Counted from the first letter of the stretch, positions 24,708-33,755 are shown. The stretch: 64,000 nucleotides of DNA from Paenibacillus sp. J31TS4 (GCF_018403265.1 NZ_BOSI01000001.1:2046001-2110000), one strand, 5' to 3'. The notes: generated by a model not told the origin, from the letters alone. Translations and numbers: made by a program.

Positions 24708-26132
24708 TCAGCAGTCGAAGTAGAGCGAGTACTCGTGCGGATGAATGCGGATGTTGACCGCTTTGGCTTCGGACCGCTTCAGCTCCACATAATTGGCGAT
24801 GAAGTCCTGCGTGAACACGCCGCCAGCCGTCAGGAACTCGCTGTCGCTCTCCATGGCGTCCAGCGCCTCGTCCAGGCTGCCCGGGACGCTGCGGATTTCG
24901 CGCTTTTCGGCATCGGAGAGCTCATAGATATTCTTGTCGAGCGGACCGTAGCCCAGCTCAGTCGGATTGATCTTGTTCTTAATCCCGTCGAGGCCCGCGA
25001 GCAGCATGGCGGCAAAGGCCAGGTACGGGTTCGCGGTCGAATCCGGTGTCCGGAATTCGATCCGGCAGCCCTTAGGCGTCACGGCGGCAACCGGAATCCG
25101 GACCGCGGCCGAGCGGTTCCCTTTGGAGAACACGAGGTTCACCGGAGCCTCATAGCCCGGCACGAGACGCTTGAAGGAGTTGGTGCTCGGGTTCGAAAGC
25201 GCGATCAGGGCCGGCGCGTGGTGGAGAATGCCTCCGATGTAATAGAGCGCCGTCTCGCTCAGATTGGCGTAGCCGCCTTTCTCATAGAAGAGAGGGATAT
25301 CGCCGTTGAAAATGCTTTGGTGAACGTGCATCCCGCTGCCGTTGTCGCCGAACAGGGGCTTCGGCATGAATGTGGCGACTTTGCCGTACTGACGGGCCGT
25401 ATTGTGAATGATATATTTGTAAGTCATCAGATTGTCGGCGGATTTGGTCAGCGTATCGAAGCGGAAGTTGATCTCGCCCTGTCCGGCCGTCGCTACTTCG
25501 TGGTGATGGCGCTCGATGCGCAGACCCGCCTCTGTCATGAGCCGGCACATCTCCGAGCGGATGTCCTGCTGCGTGTCGACGGGAGCGACCGGCACGTAGC
25601 CGCCCTTCTGGCGGACCTTGAAGCCGAGATTGCCTCCCTCTTCCTTGCGGCCGGAATTCCAGAACGCTTCCTCGGAGTCGACCTCATAGTAGGACTTGTT
25701 CACGCCGCTCTCGTAACGGACGTCGTCGAAGATGAAGAATTCGGATTCCGGGGCGAAAAAGGCAGTGGTCCCGATACCGGCCGTTTGGAGATACTCTTCC
25801 GCTTTCTGGGCGATGCCGCGGGGATCGCGCTCATACCGTTCGCCGTCCGGCGTATAGATATCGCACATGATCACGAGCGTCGGGTGAGCGGTGAACGGGT
25901 CGACGAAGCAGGATTCGGAATCCGGCATCATGACCATATCCGATTCTTCGATGCCGCGGAATCCGGCGATGGACGATCCGTCAAAAGCGACGCCGTTCTG
26001 GAACGTCTCTTCCTCCACTTCGCTTGCGGGCAGGGAAATGTGATGGGCGCGCCCAACGAGATCGACGAAACGGAAATCCACCCACTCGATGTTCTTTTCC
26101 TTGATAGTGCTCAATACGCTTTCCACTGACAT
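24708..26132 (-). CDS. glnA: Glutamine synthetase, type I, beta-like
   Basis: Dodecameric type I glutamine synthetase, 474 residues, making glutamine from glutamate, ammonia and ATP. Family motifs are complete: MFDGSSI-like VAFDGSSIAGF, KPLFGDNGSGMHVHQS, NRSAAVRIP and the C-terminal RIEFRTPDSTANPY. The length and sequence (HHHEVATAGQGEINFRF, DKNIYELSDAEKREI) resemble the enterobacterial GSI-beta form rather than the 444-residue GSI-alpha GlnA of Bacillus. A tyrosine sits where GSI-beta enzymes are adenylylated. No glnR adjoins. The ATG has GGGGGA seven bases upstream. A consensus promoter and a GlnR/TnrA box lie upstream. Confidence 0.95.
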   Translation of the reverse strand: MSVESVLSTIKEKNIEWVDFRFVDLVGRAHHISLPASEVEEETFQNGVAFDGSSIAGFRGIEESDMVMMPDSESCFVDPFTAHPTLVIMCDIYTPDGERYERDPRGIAQKAEEYLQTAGIGTTAFFAPESEFFIFDDVRYESGVNKSYYEVDSEEAFWNSGRKEEGGNLGFKVRQKGGYVPVAPVDTQQDIRSEMCRLMTEAGLRIERHHHEVATAGQGEINFRFDTLTKSADNLMTYKYIIHNTARQYGKVATFMPKPLFGDNGSGMHVHQSIFNGDIPLFYEKGGYANLSETALYYIGGILHHAPALIALSNPSTNSFKRLVPGYEAPVNLVFSKGNRSAAVRIPVAAVTPKGCRIEFRTPDSTANPYLAFAAMLLAGLDGIKNKINPTELGYGPLDKNIYELSDAEKREIRSVPGSLDEALDAMESDSEFLTAGGVFTQDFIANYVELKRSEAKAVNIRIHPHEYSLYFDC

Positions 26133-26209
26133 GCTGTTATCCCCCAATTTCCGAACAATATATTAGAATTGATATTTGAATGTTCAAGTTTTACGAACTC
26201 CTTGTCAGT

Positions 26210-26238
26210 ATTATAAGCCTGTAGATTTGGAGCGTCAA
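26210..26238 (-). promoter_or_regulatory. glnA promoter
   Basis: Minus-strand TTGACG and TATAAT with a 17-base spacer; the transcript leader is about 70 bases. Confidence 0.88.
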
Positions 26239-26266
26239 TACTCGTGTCAGGTATTTTCGTTGCTCA

Positions 26267-26283
26267 TGTTAGATATTGTTACA
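26267..26283. promoter_or_regulatory. GlnR/TnrA box upstream of glnA
   Basis: TGTTA-N7-TTACA matches the nitrogen-regulator consensus TGTNA-N7-TNACA exactly. It lies about 29 bases upstream of the -35, centred near -72, a position compatible with activation. Confidence 0.7.
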
Positions 26284-26311
26284 CCCGGATGGTTCGTGCC
26301 CACGGAAACAT

Positions 26312-26343
26312 AAAAGAAGCCCCTCCTACGAGGGGCTTCTTTT
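26312..26343. terminator. Bidirectional terminator after aroF
   Basis: Perfect 13-bp arms AAAAGAAGCCCCT / AGGGGCTTCTTTT separated by six bases, 28 bases after the aroF stop. It insulates the glnA control region. Confidence 0.92.
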
Positions 26344-26370
26344 GTCACCCTGCCGGCTCCAGCCGCAGTC

Positions 26371-27429
26371 TTACAGCTTCCAAGAACCGGCCAGCACCGG
26401 CTCCTTGCTCGTTTCGAACCGCTTGCCGCACAGTGGGGCCAGCTTCTCAAGGTCGCTCAGCAGACGGGCGAACTGATCGGGGAACAGAGACTGGACCCCG
26501 TCACCGGTCATCGAGTTGTCCGGATCGGTATGCATCTCGATAATGAGTCCGTCCGCTCCGGCCGCCACCGACGCCTTGGTCATCGGCTCAACCAGCTCGC
26601 GCCGACCGGTGCCGTGGCTCGGGTCCGAGATGACCGGCAGGTGGCTCAACTGCTTGAGCACCGGAATCGCCGCCAGGTCGAGCGTGTTGCGGGTATACGA
26701 CTCGAAGGTCCGGATGCCGCGCTCGCACAGCATAACGTTCGGGTTGCCGCCAGCCAGGATGTACTCGGCCGCGTTCAGGAACTCGTCGTAGGTGGCGCTG
26801 AAGCCGCGCTTCAAGAGTACCGGCGTCTGGATCGAGCCCAGCTTGCGCAGCAGGTCGAAGTTTTGCATGTTGCGCGTGCCCACCTGCAGGATGTCCGCAT
26901 GGGCGGCGCAGACGTCGACGTATTCGGGCGTCATGACCTCGGTGATCGTCAGCAGGCCGTGCTTGCGTCCCGCTTCGGCCATCATCTCGAGGCCTTCTAC
27001 GCCGACTCCCTGGAAGCTGTAAGGGCCAGTGCGCGGCTTGAACGCTCCGCCCCGCAGCACCTGACCGCCGGCGGCCTTGACGAGACGCGCGATCTCGTCG
27101 ATCTGCTCGGGCGATTCGACGGCGCACGGCCCGCCCATGATGACGAGCTCGTCGCCGCCGATTGCCACGTCCTTGATCCGGATGACGGTATCGGCCGGAT
27201 GGAAGTCCCGGCTCGCGAGCTTATACGACTTGGAGATCTTGATTACCTGCTCGATGCCGGCCATTTGCCGCAGATGCTCGGCGAGCTGCGGGTCGGCTTT
27301 GCCGATAATGCCGATGACCGTACGGTCCTCTCCTTTGGAGACGTGGGCGGCGACTCCCTGCTTCTCGATATATAGGACGATCTCCGCGATGCGTTCGTCG
27401 GTTACCGTAACGGAAGTAATGGCGATCAT
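26371..27429 (-). CDS. aroF: DAHP synthase, type I-beta with regulatory ferredoxin-like domain
   Basis: 3-deoxy-7-phosphoheptulonate synthase of 352 residues, first step of the shikimate pathway (erythrose 4-phosphate plus PEP). Residues 1-70 form the ferredoxin-like regulatory domain found in the Thermotoga-type enzyme, linked to feedback control by aromatic amino acids. The barrel has GGPCAVESPEQI, LRGGAFKPRTGPYSFQG, LQVGTRNMQNF and SDPSHGTGRRELV, which carry the PEP and metal ligands. AGGAGAG lies nine bases before the ATG. It stands alone behind a near-consensus promoter and a leader of about 100 bases. No chorismate-mutase fusion is present, unlike Bacillus subtilis AroA. Confidence 0.95.
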   Translation of the reverse strand: MIAITSVTVTDERIAEIVLYIEKQGVAAHVSKGEDRTVIGIIGKADPQLAEHLRQMAGIEQVIKISKSYKLASRDFHPADTVIRIKDVAIGGDELVIMGGPCAVESPEQIDEIARLVKAAGGQVLRGGAFKPRTGPYSFQGVGVEGLEMMAEAGRKHGLLTITEVMTPEYVDVCAAHADILQVGTRNMQNFDLLRKLGSIQTPVLLKRGFSATYDEFLNAAEYILAGGNPNVMLCERGIRTFESYTRNTLDLAAIPVLKQLSHLPVISDPSHGTGRRELVEPMTKASVAAGADGLIIEMHTDPDNSMTGDGVQSLFPDQFARLLSDLEKLAPLCGKRFETSKEPVLAGSWKL

Positions 27430-27535
27430 AATTAGACACTCTCCTTGTGTGGGATCGGCCGAAGCCTTCTCTTGCCTAGCCATAGAACAAGCTGTTTCGC
27501 ACTTCAACGCTTATACGCTTTTAATCACTAAAGTA

Positions 27536-27564
27536 ACTATACCCAAAAATGTACGGTTCGTCAA
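27536..27564 (-). promoter_or_regulatory. aroF promoter
   Basis: Minus-strand TTGACG and TATAGT with a 17-base spacer, giving a leader of about 100 bases. Confidence 0.85.
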
Positions 27565-27648
27565 TGCGGAGACCGATATTTCTTTTGTCCGACCCCCGCC
27601 CTCTAGCACTAGCCGAGCTGCTCGGGCGTAAAGGCGGCTTCCCCTAAC

Positions 27649-27671
27649 AAAAAAAGGAGCCGGCTGGCTCC
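27649..27671 (-). terminator. Terminator of the DUF2062 gene
   Basis: Minus-strand GGAGCC-AGCC-GGCTCC followed by T7, 63 bases after the stop codon. Confidence 0.85.
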
Positions 27672-27733
27672 CCTGTTTATCGGGATTCTGTTGGTATCGG
27701 TTAGGGCCGGTCTTCAGTCAGCAGGCCAGCCGT

Positions 27734-28279
27734 CTAGCTCTCCTGACGGGGAAGCGCATGGTGGCCCGCATGCCGCAAACGCCGTCTTTCCTTTCGTTTG
27801 GCGGTGTACAGAGCCAGAAGCTGCCTCAGCGGAAAGTAAGCGATCAGTCCGAGTACGGCGCCGACGATCATCCCCCCGACAATGAGATCGAGAGCCGCCG
27901 CCAGCAGCTTGATCACTTTATCCGGCAGAAAGTAGAGGTAGTCCTCGATATGCCGGGGCAGGACGAACCGGCCGACCTTCTGATTCAGGAATGCCATCGG
28001 AATGTAGATGATCTTGCCGAAGAGGAACCCGATCAGCGCACCGGGCAGGCTCGCCCGCAGCAGATACACGAACGGGAAAATCAACACGAACGCCACGCCG
28101 AACGTAGGCAGGGTAAACATCTCGATGGCCAGTCCGATTGAGAAGCCTTTGGCCACCATCGACGGGCCGCCCTTGGCGCGAAGAAGCAGCAAATATTTAA
28201 GCGTGAACCAGCGGCGAATGCCGGCGAGCCGGGCCTGCCACGGTTTCGGGTTTGCAAGGACGCGATTTGCCTGTGCCAT
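27734..28279 (-). CDS. DUF2062 membrane protein
   Basis: Protein of 181 residues with a basic amphipathic start, two to three central membrane segments (about 47-95) and another pair near 128-165. The GLAIEMFTLPTFGVAFVLIF stretch and the later LDLIVGGMIVGAVLGLIAYF fit the DUF2062 family, small integral membrane proteins of unknown role found alone or fused to glycosyltransferases. The C-terminus is strongly basic. The ribosome site (GAGAG) is weak. It is a single gene between aroF and ispH with a terminator downstream. Confidence 0.82.
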   Translation of the reverse strand: MAQANRVLANPKPWQARLAGIRRWFTLKYLLLLRAKGGPSMVAKGFSIGLAIEMFTLPTFGVAFVLIFPFVYLLRASLPGALIGFLFGKIIYIPMAFLNQKVGRFVLPRHIEDYLYFLPDKVIKLLAAALDLIVGGMIVGAVLGLIAYFPLRQLLALYTAKRKERRRLRHAGHHALPRQES

Positions 28280-28351
28280 TCGCTCTCATCCCAATCTCCA
28301 TAATGTCCAAAGCTTCGACGAATGACCGCCAGTTTGCAGCTTCTTCTCGCC

Positions 28352-28357
28352 ATTATA
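28352..28357 (-). promoter_or_regulatory. -10 of the DUF2062 gene
   Basis: Minus-strand TTGCGGTATAAT contains a consensus TATAAT 72 bases before the start; no good -35 was found. The same dodecamer occurs at the trmL promoter. Confidence 0.45.
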
Positions 28358-28479
28358 CCGCAAATCGTCAAAATACTCTATCAACCACTTCTTGTTCGCC
28401 GCCCCTTTGTTATGTTAGGGACACCGGCTGATGTGCCTCCGGCTAGGCTGACTGCTAGCATGCCCTTGTCCGCAGCCAG

Positions 28480-28505
28480 AAAAACCCGCAGGATTCTCCT
28501 GCGGG
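28480..28505 (-). terminator. ispH terminator
   Basis: Minus-strand CCCGCAGGA-GAA-TCCTGCGGG followed by T5, about 205 bases beyond ispH and after the 42-bp repeats. Confidence 0.88.
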
Positions 28506-28518
28506 CTTCCCGATTGAT

Positions 28519-28639
28519 GCGCGGCACTGCCGGCCGGTTTACGCAGCGTTCCAGCGAATGCGCGGCGCTGCCGGCCGGTTTACACGGGCGTTCCAGCGAA
28601 TGCACGGCGCTGCCGGCCGGTTTATGCGGGCATTCCAGC
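28519..28639. repeat. Three tandem ~42-bp repeats in the ispH 3' region
   Basis: Units starting at 28519, 28560 and 28602 share GCGCGGC-CTGCCGGCCGGTTTA and GTTCCAGCGAAT blocks with few differences. Each holds the palindrome CCGGCCGG. They lie between the ispH stop and its terminator, so they would be transcribed in the 3' untranslated region. The remaining 28280-28480 and 28640-28711 stretches show only the DUF2062 -10 and no gene. Confidence 0.9.
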
Positions 28640-28711
28640 TAGTCCTTCGCCGAACGCCGCGTCCTCTAACACGCACTCTATGCTCTTCCTCTTCCCGCCC
28701 CGGGTGGCTAG

Positions 28712-29668
28712 TTAAGCCTCGGAAACGGCCTTGGTCCGAACGGGCGGCAGCACCTTGCTCTTGTTGATCGTTCTCTTGATCTCCCACGTCTCGGGCTTCT
28801 CCGAGTCGAACTGCTCCAGATATTGAATGACTTCCTTAGTGATCAGCGTAGGCGTAGACGCTCCGGAAGTGACGCCTACCCGCTTCACGCCCTGCAGCCA
28901 CTCGGTCTGGATCTCTGTCACGTCGGCGATCCGGTGGGCCGGCGTTCCGGCGATCTCCCGGGATACCTGCGCGAGACGGTTCGAGTTGTTGCTCTTCGGA
29001 TCCCCGACCACGATGAGTAGGTCGCAATCCTTGGCCTGCTCGGCCACCGCCTCCTGGCGCACCTGGGTCGCGAGGCAGATTTCGTTGTGAATCTCCGACT
29101 GCGGGAATTTCTGCAGCAGCCGGTTCATGATGTGCTTGATGTCCCACTGGCTCATCGTCGTCTGGTTGGTGATGATGATCTTCTCGTCGTCGATGTCGAG
29201 CTTCTCGATCTCTTCTTCCTTCTCAATCAGGTGCACCCGGTCGGGTGCGATGCCGATCGCTCCCTCCGGCTCGGGATGGCCCTTCTTGCCGATATAGATG
29301 ATCCGGTAGCCCTCCGCAGCCTTCTCGCGGATGAGATCATGCGTCTTGGTTACGTCGGGACAGGTCGCGTCGACGACGGTGAGCCCCTTCTCCCGCGCGC
29401 GTCTGCGCACCTCGGGCGAGACGCCGTGAGCCGTGAAAATGACCGTTCCCTTGTCCACCTTCTCGAGAATCTCGAGACGGTTTTCGCCCTCAAGCGTGAT
29501 GATGCCTTCGTCCTCAAACGCTTCGGTCACGTGGCTGTTGTGTACAATCATGCCCAGTATATAGATCGGCCGGGGCAGATCGAGGTTGCGCGCCGTCTGC
29601 CGCGCCAGCACCATCGCATCCACCACGCCGTAACAGTATCCTCTGGGAGAAATTCTGATAACATCCAT
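28712..29668 (-). CDS. ispH: 4-hydroxy-3-methylbut-2-enyl diphosphate reductase
   Basis: IspH (LytB), the last MEP-pathway enzyme, reducing HMBPP to isopentenyl and dimethylallyl diphosphate with a [4Fe-4S] cluster. The three cluster cysteines are in [24 protein letters not shown] and [14 protein letters not shown]; the substrate-binding [10 protein letters not shown] and [10 protein letters not shown] stretches are intact. About 318 residues, normal for Firmicutes. Homologues begin MDVI, so the ATG at 29668 is used although its ribosome site is weak; GTG at 29677 is the alternative. The C-terminal tail is basic. It lies downstream of the sensor kinase on the same strand and may be partly cotranscribed with it. 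Confidence 0.95.
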   Translation of the reverse strand: MDVIRISPRGYCYGVVDAMVLARQTARNLDLPRPIYILGMIVHNSHVTEAFEDEGIITLEGENRLEILEKVDKGTVIFTAHGVSPEVRRRAREKGLTVVDATCPDVTKTHDLIREKAAEGYRIIYIGKKGHPEPEGAIGIAPDRVHLIEKEEEIEKLDIDDEKIIITNQTTMSQWDIKHIMNRLLQKFPQSEIHNEICLATQVRQEAVAEQAKDCDLLIVVGDPKSNNSNRLAQVSREIAGTPAHRIADVTEIQTEWLQGVKRVGVTSGASTPTLITKEVIQYLEQFDSEKPETWEIKRTINKSKVLPPVRTKAVSEA

Positions 29669-29707
29669 TGTCTTCACCCATTCGTGTTCAGTCTTCTTCC
29701 CAGTATA

Positions 29708-31342
29708 TCATTCTTCGCGGGAAGGCGATACGTCGGGGCCTCTGCCCTCTTCTTCCTTCCGGTCCGCATTGCCGCCGGCCTCGCCATTGCTCGGCGCCCG
29801 GAGGCCAGCGCGCGCCGGAGGTGCCAGCTTTGCCGGGGCTTCGCGTTCCGGCTCGCCGGCCGTCATCGGGAGTGCATCGGGCTGGAACACCGGGAGCCAG
29901 ACGAGGAACGTCGTTCCTTCCTGCTCCCGCGTCGTCACCTCGACGGAGCCGCCGTGCTCGTCGAGAATCCACTTGGCGATGGACAGGCCGAGCCCTGTGC
30001 CTGGCGTGACGCCGCGCGACTCGTCCGCGCGGTAGAACCGCTCGAAGATATGCGGCACCTCCTCCTTGTTCATCCCGATGCCGGTATCCGCAATTCGGAT
30101 GCCGACGAGGCCGTTTGCCCGAAGCGCGTCGATTGTCACCGAGCCGTCCGGCGTATACTTGAACGCGTTCTCGATGAAGATGAAGAACAGCTGCTGGAGA
30201 TAATCGCGGTTCGCCAGAATCCGGACGCTGTCCAGGAACGACAGATCGCCGGTTCTCCATTCCGCGCTCCGGGGGAGCAGATTGGCCTTGCGGATGACCT
30301 CCTCTACGACCGGCTTCAGCTCGAGCGGCGTCTTCTCCATCACGGTGCCGGCGTCCGCCCGGGCAAGCGAGAGGAGGGAATTGACGAGGCGGCTCATGCG
30401 GGCGGCCTCTCCGGCAATGTCGCGCATCGCCTCGAGCGACAGCTCCATATGTCCTTCGTCCCCCGGCTCACGGTCGTCCCGCAGCCGGGACCACATTTTT
30501 TCCAGCAGGTCGACATTGCCCCGGATCGTCGTCAGCGGCGTCCTCAGCTCGTGCGAGGCGTCGGAGACGAACCGCCTCTGCGCCCGGTAGGCTTCGTCCA
30601 GCTCCTGATAGACGATCTGCAGCCGCGCCAGCATGCTGTTGATCGTATCCGTCAGCCGGCCAATCTCGTCTTGCGGCCCGTCGTAGGCGATCCGCATGCT
30701 CAGATCCTCGCCGTTCTGGATGCTGGCCGCCGCATCCGTCACATTCTCGATCGGGCGCAGCGCCTTGCGCGACAGGAACCAGCCGAGCGTGGCGGCGAGC
30801 AGGACGGCCGCAAGAGCCGTGAGCAGCAGTGTCAGCCGCAGCTTGTCGAACAGGCTGAGGATGTTGCCGATGTACGTCCCCACCTGGAGAATCGCAACCA
30901 GCTGCCCGTCCTCCGTCATGATCGGCAGATGGTAGACGAGCATGTCCACGCCCCCCAGCTTGATCTGGTGGAACAGCACCTTGCCCTGCTGGGCCGTCTT
31001 GAGGTCCGCGTCGGATAGCGCGAACCGCAGCTTGGTCCGCAGCAGCAGGTCGCTTCTCGTCACATAGCCGGTGCTGAGCTCGGTCAGCTGAAGGAACGTA
31101 TTGTTGTTGCGCAGGTCGGAATCGTCCGGCTGCAGCTTGGTGACCGGGCCGCCGGACTGCCGGGAGAGGTAGACTTCCTGCCGGATGCGGGAGACCGTGC
31201 TTTCGGCCTGCTCCTGCAGCTTGCCTTTTTCTCCGTCCATATAGAGGAAGTACAAGAAAAAGTACAGCGCCACTCCGAACAGGAGCAGCGTCAGCGCCAG
31301 CACCCCGGAATACCACAAGGTCAGACGCGAGCGGATCGACAT
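29708..31342 (-). CDS. HAMP-domain sensor histidine kinase
   Basis: Membrane sensor kinase of 544 residues. TM1 at about 12-34, an extracytoplasmic sensor of about 130 residues, TM2 at about 168-190, HAMP to about 245, then HisKA with H264 in FVSDASHELRTPLTTIRGN. The ATPase domain has FIENAFKY (N box), IADTGIGM (G1) and GTGLGLSIAKWI (G2). A disordered Pro/Ala/Glu-rich tail of about 55 residues follows the catalytic core. It begins one base after its cognate regulator, so the pair is translationally coupled. Next to htrA this suggests an envelope-stress system comparable to CssRS, though the signal is unproven. Confidence 0.94.
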   Translation of the reverse strand: MSIRSRLTLWYSGVLALTLLLFGVALYFFLYFLYMDGEKGKLQEQAESTVSRIRQEVYLSRQSGGPVTKLQPDDSDLRNNNTFLQLTELSTGYVTRSDLLLRTKLRFALSDADLKTAQQGKVLFHQIKLGGVDMLVYHLPIMTEDGQLVAILQVGTYIGNILSLFDKLRLTLLLTALAAVLLAATLGWFLSRKALRPIENVTDAAASIQNGEDLSMRIAYDGPQDEIGRLTDTINSMLARLQIVYQELDEAYRAQRRFVSDASHELRTPLTTIRGNVDLLEKMWSRLRDDREPGDEGHMELSLEAMRDIAGEAARMSRLVNSLLSLARADAGTVMEKTPLELKPVVEEVIRKANLLPRSAEWRTGDLSFLDSVRILANRDYLQQLFFIFIENAFKYTPDGSVTIDALRANGLVGIRIADTGIGMNKEEVPHIFERFYRADESRGVTPGTGLGLSIAKWILDEHGGSVEVTTREQEGTTFLVWLPVFQPDALPMTAGEPEREAPAKLAPPARAGLRAPSNGEAGGNADRKEEEGRGPDVSPSREE

Positions 31343-31343
31343 G

Positions 31344-32033
31344 CTAGCTGTCCCCTCTCAGCACGTAGCCCGCTCCGCGCACGGTCTGGATAATCCGGGG
31401 ACCGCCGTGCTCCTCTAGCTTCTGGCGGAGCAGGGCGATGTAGACCTCCAGGACGTTGGATTCCCCGCTGTAATCATAGCCCCAGATCTTGTCCATGATG
31501 ACGTCTCGGGACAGCACCCGCTTCGGATTCTGCAGGAACAGGTACAGCAGGTCGAATTCCTTGGTTGTGAGTTCGATCCGCTTGCCGCCGCGCAGCACTT
31601 CCCGCGTATCGAGATCCATCATCAGATCTTCGAAGCCGAGCCGCGAATGCCCGGCCGGATTCCTCTCGCTCTGGCGGCGCAGCAGCACCCGGACGCGCGC
31701 CAGCAGCTCCTCGAGCGCGAACGGCTTGACGAGATAATCGTCCGCTCCGAGATCCAGCCCCTTCACCCGGTCGGCGATCTCGTCCTTGGCCGTCAGCATC
31801 AGGATCGGCGTATCGAGCCCGCTCTCGCGCACCCGGCGGCAGACCTCCCAGCCGTCCACCTTGGGCATCATGACGTCGAGGATGATGAGTTCCGGATCCT
31901 GGTTCAGAATCTGCTTCAGTCCCTCCTGTCCGTCGTTCGCCGTCGTGATCGAATATCCTTCAAACACCAGGCTGCGGCGCAGCATGGAGGTAATTTTTTC
32001 GTCGTCGTCGATAACAATAATCTTTTCTCTCAA
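31344..32033 (-). CDS. OmpR/PhoB-family response regulator, partner of the adjacent kinase
   Basis: Response regulator of 229 residues: receiver with DDDEK and phosphoacceptor D53 in IILDVMMPKVDGWE, KPFALEELLARV around the conserved lysine, and a winged helix with IELTTKEFDLLYLFLQNPKR and a terminal VRGAGYVL. The TTG start is chosen because AGGGGGA lies seven bases upstream and the receiver begins immediately; longer ATG alternatives have no ribosome site. It is the first gene of the pair and lies 126 bases after htrA on the same strand. Confidence 0.93.
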   Translation of the reverse strand: MREKIIVIDDDEKITSMLRRSLVFEGYSITTANDGQEGLKQILNQDPELIILDVMMPKVDGWEVCRRVRESGLDTPILMLTAKDEIADRVKGLDLGADDYLVKPFALEELLARVRVLLRRQSERNPAGHSRLGFEDLMMDLDTREVLRGGKRIELTTKEFDLLYLFLQNPKRVLSRDVIMDKIWGYDYSGESNVLEVYIALLRQKLEEHGGPRIIQTVRGAGYVLRGDS

Positions 32034-32159
32034 ATCCGCTTCCCCCTCTATCGGTCGGTTGGCTTCTCCCCTATTGTAACAAAGCATTCCGGCTCTTTGC
32101 ACGCAAGAAGCGGCCGGCTCGCCTGCCGACCGCTTCGTTCCCATCCGCTACTTGCGGTA

Positions 32160-33755
32160 TTATTGGTTACTGTTCTGCTGATTCTGGCTCGTGGCGTTCT
32201 TGTTGCCGATGGTTACCTCGATATCCATCTTTTTGCCGTCGCGCACGATACCCAGCTTCACCTTATCGCCGACCTTCATCGCCTGCACCTTGCTGACGAT
32301 GGCGCTGGAGTTCTTGATCTTCTCTCCGTTCAGCGTCTGGATGACGTCGTTCTGCTTGACGCCGGCCTTGAAGGCAGGGCTGCCCATCTGCACGTCGGCG
32401 ACGATCGCTCCCTCCGCGCTGTCAATGCCGAGATCCTTCAGATAGTTCGGGTTGATGTCCGCGAGGGATACGCCCATGAACGGAGTCGGCGCCTTCGGAA
32501 TTTCCACACCGTTCTTCAGGTTATCGATGACGTTCTGCACCGTATCCGTCGAGATCGCAAAGCCGATGCCCTGCGCCTCGGAGCTGACTGCCGTATTAAT
32601 CCCGACGACCTCACCGTTCAGGTTCAGGAGCGGACCGCCCGAGTTGCCGGGGTTGATGGACGCGTCGGTCTGCAGCAGGCTCTTGTAGTTACGCGTTCCT
32701 TTGCTGTCGTCGATGGAGATCTCCCGGTCCTTGGCGCTCAGCACGCCGACCGTTACCGTATGGTCAAAGCCGTACGGGTTGCCAATCGCGACGACCCAGT
32801 CGCCGACGCTGATGTCCTTGGAGCTGGCCATCGGCAGGTACGGCAGGTCCTTGCTGTTCTCGATCTTCAACACCGCAAGGTCAAGGTCGTAGCTGCTGCC
32901 GAGCAGCTTGGCTTTGAACGGCTCGTCGTAGCCCTGCACGGTCACCTGAATTTCGTCCGCGCCGTCGACCACGTGCTCGTTCGTCAGAATGTAGCCGGAT
33001 TTTTCAAAGATAAAGCCGGTGCCGAGGCCCGCTTCCTGCTTGGGCGCTTGGCTGCTGCCGCCACCTCCATTGCCACCTCCGCCGCCTCCATTGCCGCCTC
33101 CGTCGCCAAAGAACTGGCGGAAAAACGGATCGTTCAGGAGAGGGTTCGAGCTGCGTCCCGCCTGCTTCGTCACGTAGGTCTCCACCTTGACGACCGCCGG
33201 ACCGGATGTCTGCGCCAGCTCCGCGATGTTGTCCGGGCGCTTCATGTCCCAGGCCGCGCTCTGGGCAGCCGCGTTGCTGCTGGCCGCTGCCGACGGCTTG
33301 GAGCTGCTCCCCTCCAACGCGCCCTGGTTCGGGGTGAACAGGTTTGCCTTGTCGGAGGCGAACATGAGCCCACCGACCACGACCGCGCCGGCGAGGAAGG
33401 CAGCGAAGCCGCTCTTCAGCCGGCCGCCGCGCTTCGGCTTGTGGGACACTTGCCAGCTGCCCGAAGGGACCGTCTGCCGCGTCTCGGGCCCGCTGTACGG
33501 CTTCACCGGGCGGGGCGTCGTCATCTCCACCTCGGTCGGCTCCGCCGCATTCTCCCGCTCGCCGCCGCTGTAGGGCTCCGGCTGCTGGGATTTGTACGGG
33601 CCGTAAGAATAGTAGTAAGAAGGTTTGTCCTGCCGGTTCTCTATCGCTTGATCCTGCGCTTCGTTTTCCCGTTCAGACTGTTCCCGGGACTCCTCATCCG
33701 GACGGCCGAAGAGGCCGCCTTCGCTGCGCTTGTTGTTATTGTTGTTGTCTTCCAT
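32160..33755 (-). CDS. htrA: Membrane-anchored HtrA/DegP-type serine protease
   Basis: Surface quality-control protease, 531 residues. Residues 1-115 are a charged, Asn/Glu/Pro-rich cytoplasmic region, then a single membrane anchor at about 117-134. A Gly/Asn-rich linker (about 218-235) sits just before the protease core. The catalytic triad is visible: H261 in LTNEHVV, D292 in YDLDLAVLK and S372 in NPGNSGGPL. One PDZ domain occupies about 425-515 (MGVSLADINPNYLKDLGI onward). The ATG has GGAGGAG seven bases upstream; the upstream open frame is ignored. It resembles Bacillus HtrA/HtrB. The downstream two-component system may regulate it, as CssRS regulates htrA in Bacillus. Confidence 0.95.
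   Translation of the reverse strand: MEDNNNNNKRSEGGLFGRPDEESREQSERENEAQDQAIENRQDKPSYYYSYGPYKSQQPEPYSGGERENAAEPTEVEMTTPRPVKPYSGPETRQTVPSGSWQVSHKPKRGGRLKSGFAAFLAGAVVVGGLMFASDKANLFTPNQGALEGSSSKPSAAASSNAAAQSAAWDMKRPDNIAELAQTSGPAVVKVETYVTKQAGRSSNPLLNDPFFRQFFGDGGGNGGGGGGNGGGGSSQAPKQEAGLGTGFIFEKSGYILTNEHVVDGADEIQVTVQGYDEPFKAKLLGSSYDLDLAVLKIENSKDLPYLPMASSKDISVGDWVVAIGNPYGFDHTVTVGVLSAKDREISIDDSKGTRNYKSLLQTDASINPGNSGGPLLNLNGEVVGINTAVSSEAQGIGFAISTDTVQNVIDNLKNGVEIPKAPTPFMGVSLADINPNYLKDLGIDSAEGAIVADVQMGSPAFKAGVKQNDVIQTLNGEKIKNSSAIVSKVQAMKVGDKVKLGIVRDGKKMDIEVTIGNKNATSQNQQNSNQ

Noticed and set aside
27460-27530. Aromatic leader peptide before aroF (a short GTG frame with LFY)
   Set aside because: Only eight codons, no ribosome site and no terminator/antiterminator pair, so attenuation cannot be supported.
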